This document shows positions 56,358 through 64,000 of a stretch of DNA of 64,000 nt, piece after piece. Each line of letters begins with the position of its first letter. Position 1 is the stretch's first letter. Source of the DNA: Aneurinibacillus thermoaerophilus (GTDB taxonomy: Bacteria; Bacillota; Bacilli; Aneurinibacillales; Aneurinibacillaceae); assembly GCF_900099925.1 (NCBI RefSeq), contig NZ_FNDE01000001.1, positions 124,001 to 188,000 of the forward strand, in the 5' to 3' direction. Made by a program: the position numbers and the translations under genes. The notes below the pieces were generated by a model that saw only the letters and a list, made by a program, of their open reading frames with translations, did no database searches and had not been told where the DNA came from.

Positions 56358-57353
56358 ATGACAGAGGTATTGTCCCAGGCAGAGATAGATGCTTTGCTCG
56401 CAGCGATTTCTTCCGGAGAAATGAACGCGGAAGATCTAAAAAAAGAAGAAGCGGAGCGAAAAATAAAATCGTATGATTTTAAACGTGCGCTTCGCTTTTC
56501 AAAAGATCAGATCCGCACGTTGACACGCATTCATGAAAACTATGCCAGACTGCTTACCACTTATTTTTCGGCACAGCTGCGAACATTTGTCCAAATAAGT
56601 GTTGCGTCTGTTGACCAGCTTCCTTATGAAGAATTCATTCGTTCCATTCCGAAAATGACGATTCTGAATATCTTTGAAGCTGAACCGTTAGAGGGACGAA
56701 TGGTCATGGAAGTAAATCCGAATATCGCCTATGCTATGCTGGAACGCCTGCTGGGCGGTCAGGGAGCGGCTCCTAATAAGCTCGGCGCGCTGACCGAAAT
56801 CGAGACCATTATTATGGAGCGGATGTTTAGTCGGGCGCTATGTAATTTTGCGGAAGCATGGAAAGATGTGATTGAACTTGAACCGGAATTGGAGTTTCTT
56901 GAAATGAATCCGCAGTTCATGCAAATTGTTTCTCCAAACGAAACGGTGGCCGTCATTTCTTTTAGCACGAAGATTGGGGAAACGACGGGGATGATTAACC
57001 TTTGTTTGCCGCATGTCGTGCTTGAACCGTTGATGGTCAAGCTTTCGGCCCATTACTGGCTGTCCACGCAGAAAAAAGCGCGCAATGAAGTCGAAAAACA
57101 AGTTCTTGAAGAAAGAGTGCGGAAAGCGAAACTTCCTCTTATCGCAGAACTTGGAACTTCCGTCATTTCCGTGGGTGAATTTTTGAATTTAGCAATTGGG
57201 GATGTCATTCAGTTGGAACAACGTACGGAAGATAAAATTAGAGTTCGGATCGGGCAGAAGGTAAAATATCTCGCGCGACCGGGAACATCGAGAGGCCGCG
57301 TGGCGGTAATGATTGAAAACGTGTTGGAGGAAGAGGTGGAAGACGATGAGTAG
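56358..57353 (+). CDS. fliM: flagellar motor switch protein FliM
   Basis: 331 residues from ATG 56358, behind AAGGGGGTGA. FliM forms the C ring and binds phospho-CheY with its N-terminal EVLSQAEIDALLAAI motif. The CheC-like middle domain and the SpoA (FliN-like) C-terminal domain are present. It overlaps fliY by eight bases. Confidence 0.96.
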   Translation: MTEVLSQAEIDALLAAISSGEMNAEDLKKEEAERKIKSYDFKRALRFSKDQIRTLTRIHENYARLLTTYFSAQLRTFVQISVASVDQLPYEEFIRSIPKMTILNIFEAEPLEGRMVMEVNPNIAYAMLERLLGGQGAAPNKLGALTEIETIIMERMFSRALCNFAEAWKDVIELEPELEFLEMNPQFMQIVSPNETVAVISFSTKIGETTGMINLCLPHVVLEPLMVKLSAHYWLSTQKKARNEVEKQVLEERVRKAKLPLIAELGTSVISVGEFLNLAIGDVIQLEQRTEDKIRVRIGQKVKYLARPGTSRGRVAVMIENVLEEEVEDDE

Positions 57354-58605
57354 GGAAATGTTATCTCAGGAGGAGATTGACGCCTTGCTGCGGCAGAATC
57401 ATTTAGAAGATGAAATGGATGATGACAACGAGAGCGATGCGTTGGATATTAATGAAGTTTTGACACCGTTAGAACAGGACGCTCTCGGTGAGATAGGAAA
57501 TATCACGTTTGGTAGCGCCGCCACCGCCCTGTCCAATTTGCTCGGGCAGGTGACAGACATTACGACCCCAAGAGTCGACATTATCCGGCGCGATGAAATT
57601 CAGACGGAGTTTCCGCGACCTTATGTGGCTGTACATGTTGAATATACAGAAGGGTTTCAAGGGATTAACTTGCTTGTGATCCGTACGGAAGACGCGAAAG
57701 TGATCGCTGATTTGATGATGGGCGGAGATGGAAGTTCCCCGCCAGAGGAATTGTCGGACATTCATTTGAGCGCTGTACAAGAAGCGATGAACCAGATGAT
57801 GGGTTCAGCTGCTACGTCCATGTCGACGGTTTTTAATAAGCTTGTAAACATCTCCCCGCCGGGCATTGATATGATGGATTTGCCGCGCGGCAAGGGAGTG
57901 GAAAATGTTCCTGATGATGATATTCTCATAAAAGTTTCTTTTCGGCTAAAAGTCGGGCAATTAATTGATTCGAATATTATGCAGTTGATTCCTGTTCCGT
58001 TTGCCCGTTCTCTTGTCTCGACGTTGCTGGGCAATATGGGGAACGAAACAACGACAGCGGCATCGGAATCGGCGCCAGAAAGCCAGCAGCCGACTTCTTC
58101 GCCGGCGTCGGCATACGCCGAAACGACCGCTCAAGCTTCAGGAGGTTATGGAATGAATACCCCTTATCCACCACAGCCCCCTGCTTCAGCGCAAAGCCGT
58201 CCGGGAGGAATGCCTTATCCGCAGCAACCTGGGTATCAACAGCCGCCACAACAGCCGGCTTATGGAGGAAAGCAGACGCCGCCGGCGAATGTGCAACCGG
58301 TACAGTTTGCTTCGTTTGACACAGGATTCTCCCAGCAGGGAAATCCACAAAATCTAGGAATACTTATGGATGTTCCGCTTAAAGTTACAGTGGAGTTAGG
58401 AAGAACGAAAAAACAGATTAGGGAGATTTTAGATTTGTCGCCTGGTTCGATTATTGAATTAGATAAGCTTGCCGGAGAACCGGTGGACATTCTTGTAAAT
58501 AACAAGCTGATCGCTAAGGGCGAAGTTGTTGTAATTGATGAGAATTTTGGTGTGCGCGTGACCGATATTATCAGCCAGTGGGATCGTATTCAAAACTTGC
58601 AATAA
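57346..58605 (+). CDS. fliY: flagellar motor switch phosphatase FliY
   Basis: 419 residues. FliY replaces FliN in Bacillota and also dephosphorylates CheY. An N-terminal CheY-binding motif (EMLSQEEIDALLRQ) is followed by a CheC-like domain with two phosphatase helices (DALGEIGNITFGSAATALSN and AVQEAMNQMMGSAATSMS). A linker of about 95 residues rich in P, Q, G, Y and A follows (DNA about 58042-58325), then the C-terminal FliN/SpoA domain. ATG 57346 overlaps fliM. Confidence 0.96.
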   Translation: MSREMLSQEEIDALLRQNHLEDEMDDDNESDALDINEVLTPLEQDALGEIGNITFGSAATALSNLLGQVTDITTPRVDIIRRDEIQTEFPRPYVAVHVEYTEGFQGINLLVIRTEDAKVIADLMMGGDGSSPPEELSDIHLSAVQEAMNQMMGSAATSMSTVFNKLVNISPPGIDMMDLPRGKGVENVPDDDILIKVSFRLKVGQLIDSNIMQLIPVPFARSLVSTLLGNMGNETTTAASESAPESQQPTSSPASAYAETTAQASGGYGMNTPYPPQPPASAQSRPGGMPYPQQPGYQQPPQQPAYGGKQTPPANVQPVQFASFDTGFSQQGNPQNLGILMDVPLKVTVELGRTKKQIREILDLSPGSIIELDKLAGEPVDILVNNKLIAKGEVVVIDENFGVRVTDIISQWDRIQNLQ

Positions 58606-58635
58606 AAATCTATATTTTAAGGAGGAAATTACATT

Positions 58636-59001
58636 ATGAGCAATCGTATACTCATTGTGGATGACGCAGCTTTTATGCGCATGATGATCAAGGAGATTTT
58701 GACGAAGAACGGGTACGACGTGGTGGGGGAAGCAAGCGATGGTGCACAGGCCGTTGAAAAGTACAAAGAATTATCTCCTGATCTCGTAACGATGGATATT
58801 ACCATGCCGGAGATGGATGGAATTACAGCGCTTAAAGAAATTAAGAAAATCAATCCGGATGCTAAAGTGATTATGTGTTCAGCAATGGGGCAGCAGGCTA
58901 TGGTTATTGACGCGATTCAATCTGGGGCCAAAGACTTTATCGTAAAGCCGTTTCAGGCGGATCGCGTCATTGAGGCAATTAAGAAAACGTTGGGATCATA
59001 G
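58636..59001 (+). CDS. cheY: chemotaxis response regulator CheY
   Basis: 121 residues, a lone receiver domain. The acidic pocket is Asp9-Asp10, the phosphorylated residue Asp54 (VTMDITMPEMDG) and Lys104 (FIVKPF). Phospho-CheY binds FliM and FliY to change rotation. It lies directly after fliY with AAGGAGG ahead of it. Confidence 0.97.
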   Translation: MSNRILIVDDAAFMRMMIKEILTKNGYDVVGEASDGAQAVEKYKELSPDLVTMDITMPEMDGITALKEIKKINPDAKVIMCSAMGQQAMVIDAIQSGAKDFIVKPFQADRVIEAIKKTLGS

Positions 59002-59043
59002 ATGATGTTGAAGAAGTGTTTCTAAAGGGAAAGGATACGACCA

Positions 59044-59556
59044 ATGAAACTGGATGAAATGGGGACGACGGCGCAGGAGTCGACTTCGATGTTTGCTTTG
59101 TTGCTGCAAACGATCATTGCACTGGCGTTAATCATTGCGGTTATTTATTTTTTGCTTCGCTTTGTTAGCAAGCGTTCAAACGCTTTGTTTGGAAGAACGG
59201 GAATTCGCATGCTGGGCGGCTGTTTGCTTGGGTCGCAGAAGTCGCTGCAAATTGTGCAAATAGGGACGACGCTTTATATCGTAGGCGTGGGAGAAAACGT
59301 TCATTTGCTGCGCTATATCGATGACCCTGATGAAGTGAATGAACTTCTTGATCTTCTGGAAGTGCGGGGAGCATCGGCATCGAACCCTGTATTTATGGGA
59401 GAGCTGGTGAATCGATGGTTCAGAAAGAAGGCTGGCACAGGAGAAGCCTTTGAAAGTATGTTTCAAATGAAGGTAAAAGAGGCAAGACAGCGGCGGGAAT
59501 CTATGGAAAAAGAATTGTTCAATAATGGGGAGAAGGAAAAGGGAGAAGAGAAATGA
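59044..59556 (+). CDS. fliO: flagellar biosynthetic protein FliO/FliZ
   Basis: 170 residues. One membrane helix (about 16-40, MFALLLQTIIALALIIAVIYFLL) and a cytoplasmic tail ending in a charged coil. FliO helps assemble FliP in the export gate. No signal peptide is evident, unlike the longer B. subtilis FliZ. It overlaps the fliP start by four bases. Confidence 0.9.
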   Translation: MKLDEMGTTAQESTSMFALLLQTIIALALIIAVIYFLLRFVSKRSNALFGRTGIRMLGGCLLGSQKSLQIVQIGTTLYIVGVGENVHLLRYIDDPDEVNELLDLLEVRGASASNPVFMGELVNRWFRKKAGTGEAFESMFQMKVKEARQRRESMEKELFNNGEKEKGEEK

Positions 59557-60308
59557 AAAGAATGGGTATATTTGTGAGTCTGGCTACGCTCTTTATATTT
59601 TTTCTTCCCGAACATAGCGCCGCCGCTCAGGTATCGATTCCCGGGCTGGATATTAAGATAGGAGCATCTGACAAACCGGAAGATGTATCGCTGACATTGC
59701 AAATTCTCTTATTATTTACTGTTCTGTCGATCGCTCCTTCTATTCTTGTCATGATGACTTGCTTTACGAGAATCGTGATCGTGCTTTCCTTTACTAGAAC
59801 GGCGCTGTCCACGCAGCAGGCGCCACCGACACAAGTATTAATTGGGCTTGCTCTGTTTTTAACGTTTTTTATTATGGCGCCGACGTTTTCCCAGGTGAAT
59901 AGCCAGGCGTTGCAACCATATTTCAAAAAGCAAATTACTCAGGAGCAGGCGATTGAACGGGCGGTACTTCCCTTTAAAAATTTTATGGTGAAACATACAA
60001 GAGAAAAAGATTTAAAGCTTTTTCTTGATTATGTGAAGTCCCCAAAGCCAAAAACGGTAAAAGACATTCCTTTAACTGCTCTGGTGCCGGCCTATGCGAT
60101 TAGCGAATTGAAAACCGCGATGCAAATGGGATTTATGATATTCATCCCATTTCTCGTGATCGACATGGTTGTAGCGAGCGTATTGATGGCCATGGGAATG
60201 ATGATGCTTCCACCAGTTATGATTTCACTTCCTTTTAAAATTCTATTGTTTATTTTGGTCGACGGTTGGTACCTTGTCGTAAAATCGCTGTTACTAAGTT
60301 TTCAATGA
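59553..60308 (+). CDS. fliP: flagellar export gate protein FliP
   Basis: 251 residues. An N-terminal signal peptide (about 1-26) precedes the FliP core of the export gate: MTCFTRIVIVLSFTRTALSTQQAPP and IFIPFLVIDMVVASVLMAMGMMMLPP are the family signatures. It starts inside fliO. FliQ and FliR follow. Confidence 0.97.
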   Translation: MKRMGIFVSLATLFIFFLPEHSAAAQVSIPGLDIKIGASDKPEDVSLTLQILLLFTVLSIAPSILVMMTCFTRIVIVLSFTRTALSTQQAPPTQVLIGLALFLTFFIMAPTFSQVNSQALQPYFKKQITQEQAIERAVLPFKNFMVKHTREKDLKLFLDYVKSPKPKTVKDIPLTALVPAYAISELKTAMQMGFMIFIPFLVIDMVVASVLMAMGMMMLPPVMISLPFKILLFILVDGWYLVVKSLLLSFQ

Positions 60309-60324
60309 GGTGAAGGGATAGGAT

Positions 60325-60594
60325 ATGTCACAGGAGTTTATTATTTCACTTGCGCAAAAAGCTGTATTTACGGTTCTGCTAACAAGTGCGCCTCTTGTAG
60401 GTGTGGCGCTGATTGCCGGGCTCATTATTAGCATATTCCAGGCTACAACATCCATTCAGGAAGCGACGCTGGCATTCGCCCCGAAAATTGTCGCTACACT
60501 CATTGCACTCGTTATTTTTGGACCGTGGATACTGAGTCATATTCTGGAATTCACCTCAAATATACTATCGAACCTCTACAAATTTATAGGATAA
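60325..60594 (+). CDS. fliQ: flagellar export gate protein FliQ
   Basis: 89 residues with two membrane helices around the ISIFQATTSIQEATLAFAPKI loop. FliQ is a gate subunit in the FliPQR complex. It is 16 bp after fliP. Confidence 0.97.
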   Translation: MSQEFIISLAQKAVFTVLLTSAPLVGVALIAGLIISIFQATTSIQEATLAFAPKIVATLIALVIFGPWILSHILEFTSNILSNLYKFIG

Positions 60595-60601
60595 CGAAAG
60601 T

Positions 60602-61381
60602 ATGCAATTGCTAGAGTTGTTGCCTGCGTTTTTGCTTGTATTCGTTCGGCTTACTGCTTTCTTTGTAACAGCACCTATTTTTTCGACAAGAAGCATTCCG
60701 GCCGTATTCAAAATTGGTCTTTCTTTTTTTATTGCTTTTATCGCTTTTCCGCTTGTGAAAGCGAATCATGTGATTCCGGTTGACTGGACTTATGTATATC
60801 TTGTTATAAAAGAAGTGCTAACCGGCCTATTGCTTGGATTTCTTGCAGCCTTGTTTCTGGCTGCCGTCCAGGTAGCGGGTTCCATTATTGATATGATGCT
60901 GGGATTGGCAATGGCGTCGGTCGTTGATCCGCTAACGGGAACACAAGCACCATTGATGGGAAACTTTAAGTACATTCTTACGATGTTATTTATTTTATCG
61001 GCAAATGGTCACCATTTATTAATTCAAGGTGTACTGTCAAGCTATCAAGTTGTGCCGCTGGATCGTTGGTTTAGCGGGATGAGTGATGGGACATTGTCCA
61101 CGTTTTTGATCGAGAAGTTTTCATATATGTTCATGTCGGGAATGTTGCTGGCCGCACCGTTGGTAAGCTCTTTGTTTGTCATTGATCTTGCGCTTGGCAT
61201 CATGGCGAAAACGGTGCCGCAAATGAATATTTTTGTAGTGGGGATGCCGGTCAAAATTCTCGCAGGCTTTCTGATTCTGGTTGTTGTTTTTCCGGGTTAC
61301 TTTTTTGTTATGACCCGCCTTCTGGAAGTATTGTTTTCCGCAATGGCACGCATGATCGAAATAATGGGGGCAGTTCCATGA
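60602..61381 (+). CDS. fliR: flagellar export gate protein FliR
   Basis: 259 residues with about six membrane helices. FliR completes the FliP-FliQ-FliR gate. Typical segments are FVRLTAFFVTAPIFSTRSIP and GLAMASVVDPLTGTQAP. It overlaps flhB by four bases. Confidence 0.97.
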   Translation: MQLLELLPAFLLVFVRLTAFFVTAPIFSTRSIPAVFKIGLSFFIAFIAFPLVKANHVIPVDWTYVYLVIKEVLTGLLLGFLAALFLAAVQVAGSIIDMMLGLAMASVVDPLTGTQAPLMGNFKYILTMLFILSANGHHLLIQGVLSSYQVVPLDRWFSGMSDGTLSTFLIEKFSYMFMSGMLLAAPLVSSLFVIDLALGIMAKTVPQMNIFVVGMPVKILAGFLILVVVFPGYFFVMTRLLEVLFSAMARMIEIMGAVP

Positions 61382-62466
61382 ACACGATTCGCTTTCAGGT
61401 AGACTTGCAGTTTTTTTCAGGGGAAAAAACCGAGAAAGCAACGCCGCATAGACGGAAGAAAGCGAGAGAAGAAGGACAGGTTGCCAAAAGTCAGGAAGTG
61501 CCTGCCGCCCTTGTTCTGTTCAGTTTGTTTTTGTTTTTACTCTTTATGGGCAAGAGCATGGGAGATAGAATCTATCAATTTTTTCAAGCTTTTTTTAATA
61601 GGTATTTGTTATTTGAACTTACTGAAGAAACAACGGAAAAATTAATGACGGAGATGGTATACCAAGCTGCGCTGATGGTCTGGCCGATTTTTTTGATTTC
61701 CATGGCCATTGCTTTTTTTGCGAATTATCTTCAGTTTGGTTTATTGTTTACCACAAAGCCTTTGCAACTGAAGCTGGATAAGCTTGACCCGATTAAAGGA
61801 GCAAAAAGAATTTTTTCGTTGCAGGCTCTGGTTAATTTAATCAAATCCATTCTAAAGGTCGTGTTTGTTGGAATAGCAGTATGGCTGGTACTGTGGGCTG
61901 GCAAAGAGGAATTATTGACGCTGGCGACTAAATCCGTAGGGGACATGCTGACCGTTGTAGGAAAGCTTACACTGCAGATGGGATTTATGGTCGCCGGGTT
62001 GCTCGTTGTTTTATCCATCCTTGATTATATGTATCAAAAATTCCAATACGAAAAGCAGCTTCGCATGTCCAAGCAGGATATTAAAGATGAGCACAAAATG
62101 ATAGAAGGCGACCCGCAAATTAAAGGAAAGATTAAACAGAAGCAACGTGAAATGGCTATGCGGCGCATGATGCAGGAGGTGCCAAACGCTGACGTCGTAA
62201 TCACGAACCCGACGCACTTTGCAGTGGCGCTTAAGTATGATGGAACCACAATGCAGGCGCCGACTGTGGTGGCGAAAGGACAGGATTTTGTTGCGTTGCG
62301 AATAAAAGAGATTGCTGAACGGCACGAAGTTGTGACAATAGAAAACAAGCCGCTTGCGCGCGCATTGTACGCGCAAGTAGAAATCAACCAGCAAATTCCT
62401 GAAGAATTGTTTCAGGCGGTAGCTGAGATTTTGGCTTACGTCTACAGAGTAAAAGGAAAAATTTAA
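61378..62466 (+). CDS. flhB: flagellar export switch protein FlhB
   Basis: 362 residues. Four membrane helices precede a cytoplasmic domain with the self-cleaving NPTH motif (VITNPTHFAVALKYD). FlhB decides which substrates are exported and responds to FliK. It overlaps fliR (ATGA). Its last 85 residues are closely similar to the stand-alone YlqH of this window. Confidence 0.97.
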   Translation: MNTIRFQVDLQFFSGEKTEKATPHRRKKAREEGQVAKSQEVPAALVLFSLFLFLLFMGKSMGDRIYQFFQAFFNRYLLFELTEETTEKLMTEMVYQAALMVWPIFLISMAIAFFANYLQFGLLFTTKPLQLKLDKLDPIKGAKRIFSLQALVNLIKSILKVVFVGIAVWLVLWAGKEELLTLATKSVGDMLTVVGKLTLQMGFMVAGLLVVLSILDYMYQKFQYEKQLRMSKQDIKDEHKMIEGDPQIKGKIKQKQREMAMRRMMQEVPNADVVITNPTHFAVALKYDGTTMQAPTVVAKGQDFVALRIKEIAERHEVVTIENKPLARALYAQVEINQQIPEELFQAVAEILAYVYRVKGKI

Positions 62467-62488
62467 GGAATGAAAGGGGGAGAAAAAG

Positions 62489-64000
62489 ATGAATCGCAAG
62501 GATTTACTTGTTATGGGATTTGTTATCTGCGTCGTTATTATGCTTGTTATTCCCATGCCGAATCCTCTCCTCGACTTTCTTTTAATCATTAATCTTTCAT
62601 TGTCTCTAACGATTCTTTTGGTGGCAATGAACACTAATGAGCCCGTTCAATTTTCGATCTTCCCGTCCTTGTTGCTGATTACGACGATTTTTCGTTTGGC
62701 GTTAAACGTTTCGTCAACGCGTAACATCTTATCGCTAGGGGAAGCGGGAAATGTCATTGAGGCTTTCGGCTCGTTTGTGATCAGCGGGAATGCAATTGTC
62801 GGCTTTGTCGTTTTCTTAATTTTAACATTGATTAATTTCATGGTTATCACGAAGGGCTCGGAGCGTGTCGCTGAAGTGGCGGCCCGTTTTACGCTTGACG
62901 CGATGCCCGGAAAACAGATGGCCATTGACGCTGACTTGAACGCTGGTGCGATATCGGACGCGGAAGCGCAGGCGAGACGGAAGAAAATCAGTCAGGAGTC
63001 CGAATTTTTCGGCGCGATGGACGGTGCGACCAAATTTGTCAAAGGTGATGCGATTGCCGGCATTGTTATTTTTATTATCAATATTATCGGCGGACTTGTC
63101 ATAGGGATGGTTATTCATGGGATGGATTTTGCCGAAGCAGCCAAAACCTTTACCTTGCTTTCGGTTGGTGACGGCTTGGTGAGTCAAATCCCCGCTTTGC
63201 TGTTATCCACCGCGACAGGGATTATCGTAACCCGTGCGGCATCGGAGGATAATATCGGCGATGATCTAATGAAGCAAATGCTTTCTTATCCGCGATTATT
63301 GTATGTGGTAGCGGCCACTGTCGCTTTGATGGGAATCTTTACACCGATTGGCGTGTTGCGCACGTTTCCGGTGGCAGGGGTGCTTGCATTTGGCGGATTT
63401 CGCCTGCAAAAAAGCATAAGAGCAAAAGAAATCGAACTCGAGTCTGTGCCGGAAGAGGCGGATATGGAAGATGTGCGCAGTCCGGAAAGCGTGGTGAGCC
63501 TGCTCTATATCGACCCGATTGAGTTTGAATTTGGTTACGGGCTGATTCCGCTTGCTGATGCGAATCAGGGAGGGGATTTGCTTGACCGGGTCATTATGAT
63601 TCGCCGGCAATGTGCGCTTGAACTCGGTCTTGTCGTGCCTGTTATTCGCATTCGCGACAATATCCAGCTACGCCCGAACGAGTATGTGATTAAGATAAAG
63701 GGGAATCAGGTAGCACGCGGCGAGATTATGCTTGACCACTATTTGGCAATGAGCCCTGGGATTGATGACGAATCCGTTGTCGGAATTGAAACGGTTGAGC
63801 CAGCCTTTGGATTGCCGGCTCTTTGGGTAACGGAAGAAGTAAAAGAGCGCGCGGAAATGGCCGGTTATACGGTGGTTGATCCACCTTCTGTAGTAGCTAC
63901 GCATCTTACCGAGATCATTAAGCGGTATGCGCACGAACTGCTGAACCGTCAGGAAACGAAGGCGTTAATTGACAATGTGCGTGAGACCGCCCCTGCTTTG
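62489..64000 (+). CDS. flhA: flagellar export protein FlhA, 3' end missing
   Basis: 504 codons are present and the frame is still open at the window end; full FlhA has about 680. The N-terminal part has eight membrane helices, and the conserved cytoplasmic loop GDAIAGIVIFIIN preceded by DAMPGKQMAIDADLNAGAI is clear. The start MNRKDLLVMGF at ATG 62489 follows AAAGGGGGAG. FlhA forms the nonameric ring of the export gate. flhF would be expected next. Confidence 0.95.
   Translation, partial: MNRKDLLVMGFVICVVIMLVIPMPNPLLDFLLIINLSLSLTILLVAMNTNEPVQFSIFPSLLLITTIFRLALNVSSTRNILSLGEAGNVIEAFGSFVISGNAIVGFVVFLILTLINFMVITKGSERVAEVAARFTLDAMPGKQMAIDADLNAGAISDAEAQARRKKISQESEFFGAMDGATKFVKGDAIAGIVIFIINIIGGLVIGMVIHGMDFAEAAKTFTLLSVGDGLVSQIPALLLSTATGIIVTRAASEDNIGDDLMKQMLSYPRLLYVVAATVALMGIFTPIGVLRTFPVAGVLAFGGFRLQKSIRAKEIELESVPEEADMEDVRSPESVVSLLYIDPIEFEFGYGLIPLADANQGGDLLDRVIMIRRQCALELGLVVPVIRIRDNIQLRPNEYVIKIKGNQVARGEIMLDHYLAMSPGIDDESVVGIETVEPAFGLPALWVTEEVKERAEMAGYTVVDPPSVVATHLTEIIKRYAHELLNRQETKALIDNVRETAPAL

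Noticed and set aside
1-64000. tRNA, rRNA, SRP RNA or other stable RNA genes
   Set aside because: No cloverleaf-like or rRNA-like segment was noticed in any gap; the SRP protein genes are present but the SRP RNA gene is not in this window.

Overview
The window is a chromosomal core segment of a Bacillales bacterium. The order ylbL-tmcAL-ylbN-rpmF / fapR-plsX-fab-acpP-rnc-smc-ftsY-ylxM-ffh-rpsP-khpA-ylqD-rimM-trmD-rplS / sip-rbgA-rnhB-ylqG-ylqH / sucCD-dprA-topA-trmFO-xerC-clpQY-codY / flgB...flhA follows the Bacillus subtilis chromosome almost gene for gene. Three things point away from Bacillus proper and towards a Paenibacillaceae-type genus such as Aneurinibacillus or Brevibacillus (inference, not proven here): fabH and fabF sit inside the fatty-acid cluster, comM (yifB) and sda lie between ylqH and sucC, and a giant S-layer-anchored subtilase lies between rpmF and fapR.

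Layout. 1-3085: end of a PDZ/Lon-type protease, tmcAL, and the ylbN-rpmF unit with a near-consensus promoter and a terminator. 3128-9530: the one accessory island, holding a 1913-residue secreted subtilisin with three SLH domains on the minus strand, its upstream region with a long inverted repeat, a strong overlapping Fur box and a decayed aldo/keto reductase scrap. 9456-16232: the FapR-controlled lipid cluster (fapR, plsX, fabH, fabD, fabG, acpP, fabF) and rnc. 16246-26903: a radical SAM protein, smc, then the SRP genes (ftsY, ylxM, ffh) and ribosome/tRNA maturation genes. 27042-33680: signal peptidase, RbgA, RNase HII, a stand-alone FliK-like/FlhB-CTD-like pair (YlqG/YlqH), a YraN-family protein, ComM with an unusual leader, and the 43-codon checkpoint gene sda behind a cluster of DnaA boxes. 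33785-44725: succinyl-CoA synthetase, DprA, topoisomerase I, TrmFO and the xerC-clpQ-clpY-codY operon. 44785-64000: the fla/che operon from flgB into flhA, which is cut by the window end.

Logic. Much of the window is growth machinery: membrane lipid synthesis sensed through malonyl-CoA by FapR, protein targeting by Ffh/FtsY, secretion by signal peptidase, ribosome assembly, and nutrient sensing by CodY directly upstream of the flagellar operon. Sda links replication to sporulation, and its promoter region carries DnaA boxes as expected for that role. No tRNA or rRNA gene, insertion sequence, prophage or CRISPR array was seen.

The least expected signals are a 15-bp long-range complementarity that would bury the comM ribosome-binding site, the DnaA-box cluster in front of a relocated sda, a 19/21 Fur-box match that now faces only a gene fragment, an inverted repeat upstream of the subtilase, and the YlqG/YlqH pair, which resembles a free-standing copy of the type III export specificity switch.
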